A stretch of DNA of 64,000 nt from Glossina fuscipes (Eukaryota > Arthropoda > Insecta > Diptera > Glossinidae). Location of the stretch: contig NW_023998433.1 of NCBI RefSeq assembly GCF_014805625.2, positions 4,142,260 to 4,206,259 of the forward strand. Direction: 5' to 3'. The notes beneath the pieces were generated by a model. The model ran no database searches. It had not been told where the DNA came from and saw only the letters and a list, made by a program, of their open reading frames with translations. A program made the position numbers and the translations under genes. Shown piece by piece: positions 11,764 to 23,300 of this stretch (the first letter of the stretch is position 1; the number at the start of each line of letters is the position of its first letter).

Positions 11764-12335
11764 TCACTTCATGAACGAAGTATGACATTTAATCTCTGAG
11801 TTTAACGTTGTGGACAAAATGTGTAATACGGACAATGGATTTAAGCCTATGGAAGCTGTAAAACTTGCAGCCGGAACTAATTTCAATACAATAGTTAACA
11901 TGCGACATAAGAATAGAATGCACAATAGCATATTTAACTTAAGCAGGCGAGTAAAGGTTCTGGTTGTACAATTTTCATAGCGTAAACTATATTGTAGAAG
12001 AGACATTAAAATGTAGCCAAAAATCAGCAAGGTCCTGTCTTAATTCAATACGCAGATTGGAGGAACCACTTTGAAGAGAGTTTAAAAGTGTAGCCTTACT
12101 TTTATTTGCGCTGAAGCAGAGTGTATTATTCAATATCCAAGAGTTGATATGTACAAAGGATTCATTAATCTCGGCTTGGAATCAATGCAACTATAAAGTA
12201 GGAAATTGGCATCGCAACATATCATAACAAACAGATTAAACAATAAAGGGTCCTAAAACATTGCGGTATCTCAGATACAATGTTAACACAATAAAAAAAT
12301 TTGGAATTATTCACCTCAAGAAAAATATTTACGGT
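11764..12335 (-). pseudogene. LINE reverse transcriptase remnant
   Basis: Reading the - strand across frames, a block at about 12300-12200 gives DPLLFNLFVMICCDANFLLY. This corresponds to the GPLLFNLFxND...LLYADD palm region of CR1/Jockey-type RT; the YADD itself is destroyed. Downstream come pieces like NYCIEISSGCKFYSFHRLKS, which fit the post-RT block of the same elements. It is older or more decayed than the 14.5 kb LINE. It sits directly beside repeat family B, so the two may have inserted close together or share an element. Confidence 0.55.
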
Positions 12336-12796
12336 TTGAGATATATGATCTGATAAATTTAGAGGCACAACTAGAGAAATTTTTCATATGATTAGTTAAC
12401 ATAATATTGTTTATTTTTAATTTCAAATTGTACGATATTGCATACAGAAGAAGTTAAATGCTTGCGCTTGTCCTATTCTATTTAATTATAAAGGGACACA
12501 GAATACATTTGAGTGCACGTAATGTTTGTCTATATTTAATATAATTACTGTAGACATAAGTAAGAAGAACTTACCGCTCGAAATATCGCGAAACGTAAAT
12601 AAAGTAATCCACAATATTACTAATAATTGCACTAAATTTTTTTGTATAATTTTCGTACTGACTGAGAGTTTGTTGTAATATTCTCTTTTGTTTCTGTTGC
12701 AGCTAATATTGCTCACTAAACGAAAGCTGGATAGCTTTACGCGCTGCTCTCTATGTATTATCAGAACGTGTTTGCAGCATAAACATTTTCATGTAT

Positions 12797-12823
12797 CCCC
12801 CCCCCCCCCCCCCACACACACAC
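12797..12823. repeat. Poly-C tract followed by (CA)n
   Basis: Seventeen consecutive C residues (12797-12813) run directly into about five CA/AC repeats. In AT-rich DNA this is an outlier and could form G-rich or C-rich secondary structure. Confidence 0.9.
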
Positions 12824-14485
12824 AAAAAATACTTTGCTCTATACCACAAGCTTTTTTTCAAAATTTTATTATTAATAACTTAGCTGCATGCTTAGAAGAT
12901 TATAATTAAGTTTAATATATATATAAATTTTTTTTTTATTTTCCTGTCAAGAAAACGGTTTCGATTTAAGGAATTTTGATTTTTTAATGTATTGTCAAGT
13001 TAATTTTTATTTTTCTTTTATTTTCAGAAAAAAAACTCTCATTTTTAGATTTCTCTTCACGTTATAATTTAAAAAATACATCAACTTTATATATTATTCA
13101 ATTGCCTTAAGGAAAACTTAAGAAATACATTTTTCTTTTCTTCTATTTCTTCTTCTTCTTTTTGTCTATTTTTTACATACACTTTCTATCGTTTGAGCAT
13201 AATTGATTCCATTTGGTTTTTCATTTAACTATCGTTACATTCACACCCTCGACACACACATTCACGTAAATGTTTGGTCATTTATGTGTATTTTGTTTTT
13301 GTGAATATTTTCTTATTTTATAGTTTCTTCATATAAGCGCACGCGCTGTTTAAAGTTTGAATCGCAATCGCAACTAAAACTAAACTTTTTTTATACAGTT
13401 TTTTATGATCGCCATTTTATTGCTCTATCCAGTTCTTTTTTTTTTGACTTTGCTGAGAATAAAATTCTATTTCTCAGAGTAAAATTTACTTTCCTGTACA
13501 TTTGTTATGGATGCCCCCGAGTGCCTTTTTGACTTTGTTGAGAGTAAAATTTACTTTACCTTTAAATGATTGTGAGCGACAACAACAACACCAAGCGACA
13601 CATACAAACTCGAACATGTATGTTATAAATGTACGAACTCGAACTTTGTGCTGGGTTTGATTTTACATTGTATTTACTATTTTTCTTTTGTCAATTTGTT
13701 GTTGTTCGATTTGTTTTGGTTTTATTATTTTCTTCTTTTTTTATTTATTTTTTTTTGTTTTGTTTTGGGTATATATTAAGTACATAACGTGTGCAACGAT
13801 CGTATAAATTGAGTAAAGTTATGTTTTGAGTGAAAGAAACCTGTTACAAACGAAAAAACTCACTGATACATTTGTAAGAGTTTAACGAAAGAAGGTTTTA
13901 TTGAAAAAAAAAAATTAAAGCAGCAAATATTGCAAAAACAAAAATCTTGAAAAGCAAATTTTTTGTTTTTCAAACAAAAAAAGAAAACAGTTTGTGTTTT
14001 AAGTCTTTTGTTATACAGGCTTATATTTTAAATAATATGGGCCCGAAATGTGTTCACTACTTGCCTATTTACCTGGTCGCTTATGAAATGTTATAATTTG
14101 GTCAAAAAAAAACTTTTCCCGCAAACTTCTTTTAATTAAATTAAAAATAATTAATCACTAAAAAAATCCATAAGAAAAAATATGCCAATAATATATAATA
14201 TTTTTTAAAGGATTTAAAAAAAAAATTGTTAACAGAATATCTTCAAATTTGGCTTACAATAATTTGAAGCATTTAAATAAATCATACTTTACATAGAATC
14301 GGTTCAGGCATGTCCCTTCGTCCGTGACCTTTTTCTAGAACCCTTCTAGTCATAAAAACTAGTCAGAAAAACTGATGATCTGATATAAATATTTATTATA
14401 GCCATACATCCAATAATGTGAAGTGAACAAATAATGTTCCCGATCAACCAACTGCCACGCGCCTGATTGACGCGATTAAATTAAT
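12824..14485. other. AT-rich non-coding stretch with a small local duplication
   Basis: T- and A-runs dominate. A segment of about 37 bp (TTTTTGACTTTGCTGAGA...TAAAATTTACTTTCC) at about 13440-13494 is repeated in shortened form at about 13527-13562. The first copy also has a small hairpin (CTGAGAAT...ATTTCTCAG). No gene was seen. Confidence 0.5.
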
Positions 14486-14487
14486 GG

Positions 14488-16225
14488 TAGATGTTGAAGA
14501 TTTGCTTCAAATACCATTTTCTTATTTCTTCTTCATCTTATTTGGTTTTAACCAAAGCAACTGCAAATATTGAAAAAACTAAAACAACAATACATATGCT
14601 AAAATCTAATATACCAAATTCTCCAGAATCTCCAGCTATCAACTTTACTCAACAAATCACAGGTGGTAATGAATCCATTCTTTCATCCATTAATCAACCT
14701 TCAATTTCAAATTATTCACGTGCGCCCACCCGTTGCGCTTCAAATGCACCAAATCACCTAAATACAGATTATTCTGCTGGTAAGAATAAATCATTCACGA
14801 AAAATTCCTATAGCGACCTTCTCGACGGAGACGCTGACATGTCAACTTAACCCTCCCTCCACTCTGCTTACATGTCATTACAATTAAATAAAGTTTTTAA
14901 AATTCTACAATGGAACATTAAGGGACTTATTAATAATTTTGATGAACTCCGTACACTCATAAGTGATTTTAATCCAACCTTTTTATCGCTTCAAGAAACC
15001 CATTGTAGAAGCTCTTTTAATCCTATTCCACCCAAATCATATACTGGATACTTCACGAATGCTGATCAAAACTCATATTCCAAACAAGGAGTAGGTGTTT
15101 TTATAAAATCAAGTATACCTCACAAACGCATAAATTTAAGCTCAAATATACAAGCCGTAGCGATACAAATAATGTTAAATATAAAATTTACAGTGCTTTC
15201 GCTCTATATTCCACCTTCGCAATCGTTTTCTCAGCAAGAACTCTACAGTTTATTCTCCGTACTTTCCCCCCCATTAATTATATGCGGCGATTTCAACAGC
15301 TGGAATACCATCTGGGGCTCAACAGTGAACAACACTCGCGGTACTGTTTTAGAAAAGGCCTTTTTTCAAAGCAACCTTTGCGTTTTAAATGATGGAAAAC
15401 CAACGCACTTCTCAACTCATCATACATTTTCACATATTGATTTAACATGTTGCTCTCCATCACTTCTTCCTTTGGTGTCCTGGTCTATTTCTGATGATCT
15501 ACATAATAGTGATCACTTTCCAATCATAATCGATCTTAAATTTTCAACGTCCTCTGCTACTCCAGCAAAACAGGCCAAATTCCTCCTAGATAAAGCGGAT
15601 TGGATCAATTACTTCAAACAAGTGGAGTCATTTTTGAATTCAAAGCCATTTAACGGAAACTGCAACCATGATGCTGCTATTATGTCTAAAGCGATTCGCA
15701 CGGCTGCTCATCTTTCTATTCCTCAATCCAACACCTCTTTTAAACGAGCTAGGGTTCCTTGGTGGAACAACACGCTTTCGTTTTTGAGGAAAAATAAAAT
15801 GGATCTATGGCACCGCTTTAAGAGATGTCCTGATCAAAATCACTTGTTATTATACAAAAAGGCCAATGCTCTATTCAGGAAGGAATTACGGAAATCAAAG
15901 GCACTTAGTTTCGAACTTTTCTCGAGACGAATTCACAGAAATACATCAATGAAAGTTGTCTGGAACAAATTCAACAGACTTAATGGGACTTCAAACCTGA
16001 ACGAAATTTCTGCCATCTGCACTCCCAATGCAACTTTAACTGACGCAGATGAGATTTCCAATTACTTTGGAAAAGTGTGGTGCGAATACTCCTCTGACAG
16101 CAACTTCTCCAGTGCTTTCATTGAAAATAAAAGGACTCCAATATCTCCTCCAAATAATATCGATAGATGTGCCATGTTCCTGGAAAATTGCGTATCTACC
16201 TTAGAACTTGGAAGTTGTCTTTTTA
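14488..16225 (+). mobile_element. I-clade non-LTR retrotransposon, truncated at both ends
   Basis: This holds the end of ORF1 (to stop 14850), a short spacer and the start of ORF2 (ATG 14872) of an I-type LINE. The endonuclease domain is open and looks intact. Similarity to the family stops near 16225, just where RT should begin. A second copy of the same family lies inverted at 54101-58450. The I-clade assignment rests on the ORF2 opening (FKILQWNIKGLINNFDEL), which closely resembles I-element ORF2 starts, and on RNase H and the TAA tail in the other copy. Confidence 0.85.
14551..14850 (+). pseudogene. I-type LINE ORF1 (gag-like), C-terminal end
   Basis: The last about 100 codons of ORF1 are open and end at TAA 14848-14850. 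They lack the zinc knuckles, which must have lain upstream and are missing here; the region is Ser/Asn/Pro-rich and ends SYSDLLDGDADMST. The inverted copy at about 57664-57900 encodes the same tail (SYSDIFDGDADMAT), and in that copy the knuckles can be traced. ORF1 proteins coat the element RNA. The ATG at 14491 used by the open frame is probably flanking sequence and not the true start. Confidence 0.75.
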
Positions 16226-16296
16226 GTTGTTTACTAAGACTAACTTGCAAGTACAAACTTCGACTTTATCTATTTGTCGGATGCCGACAAAACTAG
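14872..16296 (+). pseudogene. I-type LINE ORF2: endonuclease with linker, RT missing
   Basis: The frame is 474 codons. Residues 1-225 form an APE-type endonuclease with all expected motifs: WNIKG (Asn15), LQETH (Glu42), YIPPS, CGDFNSWN (Asp140, Asn142), HIDLTC (Asp190) and NSDHFP (Asp214, His215). Residues about 226-430 are the basic linker, including PWWNNTLSFLRKNKMDLWHR. After VSTLELGSC (about residue 450) similarity ends and the last residues come from flanking DNA up to stop 16294-16296. In complete elements ORF2 continues with RT and RNase H. The endonuclease nicks target DNA for reverse-transcription priming. With no RT this copy cannot move alone. Confidence 0.88.
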
Positions 16297-16299
16297 AAG

Positions 16300-17450
16300 T
16301 TACTTGACGCAATAAAGCCCACCATTAAATCAACTCGCCAACACTTTCGAACATTTTTCAAAAGGCATATAGAATATGTTTTCGATAAAGCTTCGAGTAG
16401 CAACGCAAAGTTTTGCGTTGTTATACGTCATAAAGTAGGATATGAAGTTTCCAAATCAGCGGTCGTTGCCTGACAACTATGATTTCCACCAACCGAAATA
16501 TATCCTAGTTAACATATTCCATAACGGTCTACCAAATGACCTATTTCAAAAGCTGAATGAATTCAGCTCATTTTTTTACTATTTTTTATTAATTTATTGT
16601 CTGCATTTAAAGACTACCTCGACCATTCGCTCGCTTGTATTGCAATTCTACCGCACTTTTGCCTACTCGACTGCTCATGCGGAGATCTATCCACTATGAA
16701 ATTATAAAAATTTTGAAAATTGTTCACCGATTGATATGATGGAAATTGTTGTGACATAATGCGCCATTGTATGTAATAAGTTAGACTATCTAAACGTGGT
16801 CGTACAAATAATCTACCTACCAGAAAAACATTTTTATAACGTATAAATTATAAGCGAGATCCATCGCAATAACCACATCTGATTTGGACTGATTTTTCAA
16901 CCTCAGTAAAAGCATACATCGAAAACATCGTTTATAATAATGACATATGAAAAAACATTTATAACAGCCAAAGATGAATCATTTAGAGGTCTTAAGAAAA
17001 ATCATTTCAGAGTTGAGTCACATGTATGGATATAGAAATATTGGTAGCCGAAATCAATAAGATATATAACTCCATCGTTTCTGCTGCCCTTGAGATACTT
17101 AATTTAGATGCCGACTTACATATTATTCGCGTATATATTCGTTCCTTGCATATATTCTTACACAAACTATTCCAAAGCTTGCGGACAGGATTTTCACAGG
17201 ACAACTCCTGTAAATGCTTCTAATGCTTTCGAAAGCAGAAATTGACTCGGAAAAACTGAATGTTGTTCGAAAAAGAGCTAAGCAATGGCAAAGAATTTGA
17301 AAGGAGCGAAATGGAAAAATCGCCAGCAGAAGGTAGCACCCATCAGACCTTAAAAAAGTCTTTTTTACAACAAATTTGACTAACTATGAAAAATGTAACC
17401 ATATTTAAAGAATTTAAAACAAGAATTTTGGGTTGACTGAGACCAATCAT
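16300..17450. other. Unassigned stretch with weak coding-like signal
   Basis: Two + strand pieces look better than random: 16442-16560 (SLPDNYDFHQPKYILVNIFH region) and 17026-17223 (an ILVAEINKIYNSIVSAALEI helix-like stretch). Neither resembles a family I know. No splice signals connect them convincingly. They could be remnants of another transposon. Confidence 0.3.
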
Positions 17451-19600
17451 CATAGTTACCTGCAAAGAACATGCTATATAGCAATTAGGATGGTGTGGTG
17501 AATTATGAGTTTTTAAAAATGCAACTTGATAGTAATATTGACCATCCCCGATAACAATTAGTCATTTTGAATCACACTTTCATCGATCATGTATAACACT
17601 AAATTTTTCCAGACCAGCACCCTGCATTTCCTTAAGTACAATATGTAAAAAATTGAAAGACCTACATTGAGCTAGGGATCTGTTTTACACTACTAAATAT
17701 GCAATTGAAAATATTTTGAACCATCGATGACGCGCATACAAAGCTTACCTGCAGGCAAGTATAGCTTTCTTATTTGTTTGGTTTATTCTTTTTCCCGACA
17801 CAATCTATACCCTTCATCTTATTTCTCGCTCTATGTTCTTATTTGTACATGTGTCGATCATAAAAACTCATAAATACCAAAACGTTTACGCTGCAAGCAC
17901 CTATATCTCGCAAAGCAAAAGGAACCCACTCTTTTATTATTTTCTTTCTTCTAATTTTTTTTTTTTTTTTTATTACAAAAATATTTCGTATGTATATGTG
18001 CCTTTATGCGGAATATGTACGTGCACACATACGTCTTACAGTTCACTGGCCTTTGCATAAATGCTCGCTTATCTTAGCATCCAGCCAACCATCCAGCCAG
18101 TCAGCCAGCCGATCTAACCACTTTGTTAGCCTAAAAGGAAAAGCTCTCCTTTCCACTCTTAAACACTCGCATATGGGCGCAATGTGCTACAAATACAATC
18201 ACGTACAACCACACAAATTCGCGCTCATATCTACCTACAACAACATACGAACAACCAGCAAATATTTTCAATATTTAAAAGATGCCCAATACAGCACCTC
18301 ATACCAGCTGAAGAGTATGTCTAGGAAATCGATCGCAAACGGCCAAAAATGCCATTGAATACCATCATACCTCAAGAATGCAAAAACAACAATTGCTTGT
18401 ACGGCTAACTAAAGGAATTTAGTATAAATGAAAATTTGTAACACTATATTTTATTGTAAACTGTTTTCTTTTCTTTTGGTATGTATTTACCTAAAGGCAT
18501 GCACTGAAGAAGCCCTAGGTAGTAGCTAACGAAAAAAAAATGTACAATAAATATATAATATAATAAACATAAAATAAATACACAAAAAAAAGAACCGTTT
18601 TCCTTAATTTCATAAGAAAGATGTCGCATTAGTCTTTTGCATGATGGTATAAGTGAAAAACAAGTTTTGTCTGATGGTGTTGCTGATTGCGCTCTCGGGT
18701 GAATAACAAATGTGCGAAGCATGCGTGAAAAAATAAAGAATAAATATTTTGAATTGCATTCACTCCATTGCTTTAACTTATATTGGGCATTAGCAACAGT
18801 TTTCTTTTGTTTCATACTCGTACGCACACCCATATATAACCATACAAATATAACCAACGCCTTGGCGCATACGCCCAGGCGTACCACAAAATCGAAATCA
18901 TCGACATGTTAATGTTTCACCAAGGTATGACCTTCTTTAAGGTCTTTGTTAGTTACCAGAACAATGAATGAGAAATCAGGTTTATGCATTTGCACACGAT
19001 ATTTATATACACACCAATCTATTAATATATTTGTATCATATTTAGACATATTTATAAATTTATATTATATTTATTTATATATAAACATATACAACAATGT
19101 TAATGCTGTATAGATTAATAATATTGATTAATAATATATATTAACAGTGTTGAATATAATATTTTATTGCTATTGGCCTAGGAGCAATTAGCGGCGTAGG
19201 ATTTGAAGATATATATATATAATCAATAGGGATTTACGCCTTCTTCTACAAAAAACACCTACAAAATAGAACAACCAAAACAGACTCAATCAAATTTTAT
19301 TAGACTTTTAGAAGAACTTAATATGCTTTCCGTTATCCAATCCTAATATGGGATTGATACCATATTCACGAATTCATTAAACATGCTTTTCATTCTCTTC
19401 GAGTCATTCCTGACATAAAGACACCAACTGCAGGAAAAGTATAACTTCTTATACGTGAGCTCTCAGAAAATAAATATGATTTATAATATGATTTATTTTC
19501 AAGGACGTATAAAAAAAAAATATTTTAGTGTAAAAACAAAAAAAGAAATTAAAAAAAGTAATTTCCGTGCCAGGAATCGAACTCATGATGATGATGATTT
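17451..19600. other. Non-coding stretch
   Basis: Long T-rich and AT-rich runs (for example 17951-17970), CCAGCCA-type short repeats at about 18080-18110, and CA-rich patches near 18830-18860. The longer open frames (17990-18358, 18444-18887) have compositions dictated by these repeats and show no family motifs. Confidence 0.55.
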
Positions 19601-19659
19601 TACAACATATACGGAAACTCCAAAAAAACTTTGGCAAAAAGATTGTGGTCCAATCATAT

Positions 19660-19956
19660 TGGCTGGGCTGGCAGTGGCACCCCACTCCGGTACGCTATCC
19701 CACTACTGCTTACCGCGGGAACTCTTGACTGCTGGTTTTCACCCCTGGCCCGCTTCATCCCTCCTTAGCAACCTGAATGCCTCGGACTCCTCCGTGGCAC
19801 CCATATTGACGGCAAGCTTAGTGCGGACGTTCCGTCAACATGGGGAACTCCTCCGCAAGGAACCCCAACCTCAGACCATCCTCACAATCAGACCTCACAG
19901 AAGCGTGATTACAGAAGATGCCAACCTTCCAGTCGACTTGCTGATACCTGTTGGTA
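19660..19956. other. GC-rich island, probably a transposon or SINE-like insertion
   Basis: About 300 bp are markedly richer in G and C than everything around them, starting GGCTGGGCTGGCAGTGGCAC and ending near CAGTCGACTTGCTGATACC. An open + frame spans it but its product resembles nothing known to me, and the frame extends into low-complexity flanks. On the - strand, about 80 bp downstream, a GTTCGATTCC string (RNA polymerase III B-box-like) occurs near 19573, which makes a SINE one possibility. Not assigned. Confidence 0.4.
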
Positions 19957-20382
19957 AATTTAAATTTCATACGCTAATAACCAACACTACAAAAATTTTA
20001 TATATCACATACGTGTAATTATAAATATGTTCAGTTGGAATTGACATTGCCACATTATACGAAGAATGCCTTTACGAAAACAATATTGCCATACGCATTT
20101 GTTAACATCAAGTATTTCTTAAAACAAAAGCTTAGCAACGCTACGTTGAAAATGAAAAAACGAAAACAAAGGAAAAAAAGTGCCAAAATAGGTTAAACAA
20201 TTTTGAATAAATTTTCATTTTACAAGTCTAAGAGTAAGCTAAATACATAATTGATTAAAAACAACGGAAATCGTAATCGAAATAACTTTAACAGTCACCC
20301 CTTTTAAGCATTAAATACTGTGAAAGAAATATTAGGCTCTGGTGGTTCTGCGTGCTTACAAAAGAGAAATTAATTCCGAGAC

Positions 20383-23300
20383 ATGGCCACCAACAGCAGG
20401 ACTTTCGCACATAATAATATGATAGATGAAGGCACAGTAAGCACAGGGAATCTTCGCGGCGATATTAGCAAAGAGAATTCATGCTGCGAAAGCGAAGAAG
20501 AATACGCCAGCCCTCTCGCTAAACAAGATGAAAGTGAGCAAACAATGCAAAACGGAAGTGGTCGGAGTAATTCCGAAGGTTTTATAGATATGCCAGCACC
20601 TTCTACTTTAACTGAAGGAACACCTCCCAAATCTTTATATCAGGAGGAACGTATGAGACGTAAACTGCAATTTTTCTTTATGAACCCAATTGAAAAATGG
20701 CAAGCTCGTCGAAAATTTCCATATAAATTTGTGGTACAGGTAAGTGTACATATTAGCTAACTATAGGCTACAGAAACCACCATACTAAACATAATTTATA
20801 CAGCATCCAATGAACTTATGGTCATTCTGTATATGCACATGCATCTTATTTAATTAAATAACGTATCTTTTTATAAATATATATACATATATGTATATAG
20901 ATGTTGTGTGTGGGTGCTTTGTGTATTTTTTTTGTTTCCGACAAGGCAGTGGACAGAAATAAGCAAGATATATAAAATTATAAATATTGCTTATAGCGAC
21001 TAGTTCCGTTTATTTATTTTCCGTTTTATTTTTACGTCTATTTCTCTTATTACCATATTACGAAACATAATTGCATATAAAAAATATTCCTCACTTAACG
21101 TAATTTAAAGTAATAAACTTTTCCAGAATTGACCATATACCATAAATTGGCATGAGCCAACGTATTTGTTTTTCGATGTATTACAATAAAATTAGTATAT
21201 TGAAAATAATTATAATTATGCCTCTTTCTAAGACGGGTGCAGGATTTTTGTTGTCAATTCTCATACTTCTTCTCGATATGTATATGTATATAAAGTTCTA
21301 ACAATTTTAAACTCCACAAAAGCGATTCTTAACATCTATTAATATCCAAATTCAGCATACGAGTAAAGATTGTTTCAGTTCGTACGCTCAAAATGTGTTA
21401 TATTACATTTTCGAATCCATGATTAGCAATCGATGTATGTTTTATGATTCAGTAGGATGGATTTTTATACCCTACACCACCTGTGATGCAGGTATATTAT
21501 CTGGTATATTAACTTAGTGCGGTCGCCCGTCTGATGTCTGTCCATGTAAATTTGTGTCTAAGCTACAGGTCGCAATTTTTTAGACATTTTGATGAAATTT
21601 GGTACAGTGATCTGTTTTCAACCAAGGCCGAATACTATTGAAAATGGTTCGGATCGGTCGTTATATGAAAAAAAATTGCAACATTTAAAAATTTCCCGGC
21701 AAAAATGGCTAACTAGTAGTATTTCGGCATTGTAAAAAAAAAAACCCGTCTCATATAGCGAAGAGTATAGTTCATACGACAAACAGGTATAATGCTCAGT
21801 GCTTCATGATGAAAATTATGTCATAATTGTAATTTAACATAAAAAAAATAAACTGTGCCAAATTTGGACTATACCGCCCTATCTTTTGGATCCTATTCCA
21901 ATGTCGATTTTCACGAAATTGGATCCTTTATAGAGCAAAAAAGTCAACATTTTAACAAATGATGATGGAAATTGACCCATAATATTACAGTAATTTCATA
22001 CAAAAATGGACTCTACAAAGTTTGGACCATCTGCGCCTATTTTAGTATTCTGCCCAATGTAAGAATTATATCTATACTATATTAGGTTGCGTTTGAGGCC
22101 ACCTTCCTCATAAATACGAACCTGAAAAATATGCCTTTATGGCAGGATATAATTTTTGTGTTCTACAGTAAAAATAAGAATTGTGTTAGACATTGTGATG
22201 TAGGGTATTTAAGGATTGGCCTTGCCCGACTATACTTGTTTTAACTGGTTAATTACCCTGATTAAGTATTACACAATCTTCATAGCACTGGAAGCTGTCG
22301 TATTAATTTATTCGCTTTGATAGCAATGTTGAGTAATGATCTGGAGAATTCACAATATCGGCTACGATGTATAGGCAGTCGCATATACCTAAATGAACTT
22401 AAAAGGGGCGTAAGAGTATAAATATGTATATACTGGGTAGTAGCATGTATACCTATTTCCAGGTATTATAAAACGAAAGATAAAAACAGTATATCTCTTC
22501 CGATAATAGGTACCACAATGCTTAATGCAACATTTAAATCTATTCGTACTTTCAGGCGTATTAAATACGCGATCTTAAGTCATAAGTATCCATGGCGAAA
22601 ATTAATTAAAGCACGCTTTCGTAAGGGGAATGCATAATCAGTCTTGACTATTCGAAATTAGAGAACTAAATATATGCATCAAATATATTTAAAAAAAATA
22701 AAAATTTAATTATTCGTTCAAAGGCTCTATCGTTTTTGCAGAAAGTTCGTAAGCCACCAATGCCGTTCAATATCATATATTCAAATATCATTTCCCAATT
22801 GAGATCTCCTTCCATTTCGTATATATATATATTTAATAATTTTATATATGCGTAATTAAGCAGCTTATTGTGAAATATATTTTACATTTCGATGAGAGAG
22901 TTACGCTTGAAAAGCACATATACACAATGTACATGCTTGAGAACAATAACTTGCGTTTGATAACAATCCAGGAATTATAAAGTTCTTTATGTAAATATCT
23001 GAAACGCTTTAAAAAAAGAAGTACAATTTGTAATATTTCGAAAAGCATTTACTTGGTAAATCATCAAATAAAAGTAATATAACATATGAACGATTGAATG
23101 TTAGATCCCTTGAACTTTGCAGAATAAGTGATGCCATAAAAATATTGTATTTTCTTTATGGACAAATGTATGTGCATTGTTAAAATTGTCGCACGCTTTT
23201 CATTAGTAGCCGTGTTTCTTAAGTTTAATTCGATCATTAAGTTTTATCTCCTCCGGTAATTTACAGATTGTTAAAATCGTTTTGGTAACTATGCAGTTGT

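Noticed and set aside
18444..18887. 147-codon - strand frame
   Set aside because: Composition follows AT-rich and CA-rich simple sequence; no domain, signal or splice context.
19560..19640. Possible tRNA on the - strand (GTTCGATTCC T-loop-like string)
   Set aside because: The bases flanking the loop do not pair into a T-stem, and no A-box, anticodon arm or acceptor pairing is visible; kept only as a SINE hint.
19455..20018. 187-codon + strand frame over the GC-rich island
   Set aside because: It runs through poly-A low-complexity sequence at its start and shows no recognisable domain; more likely incidental openness of GC-rich DNA.
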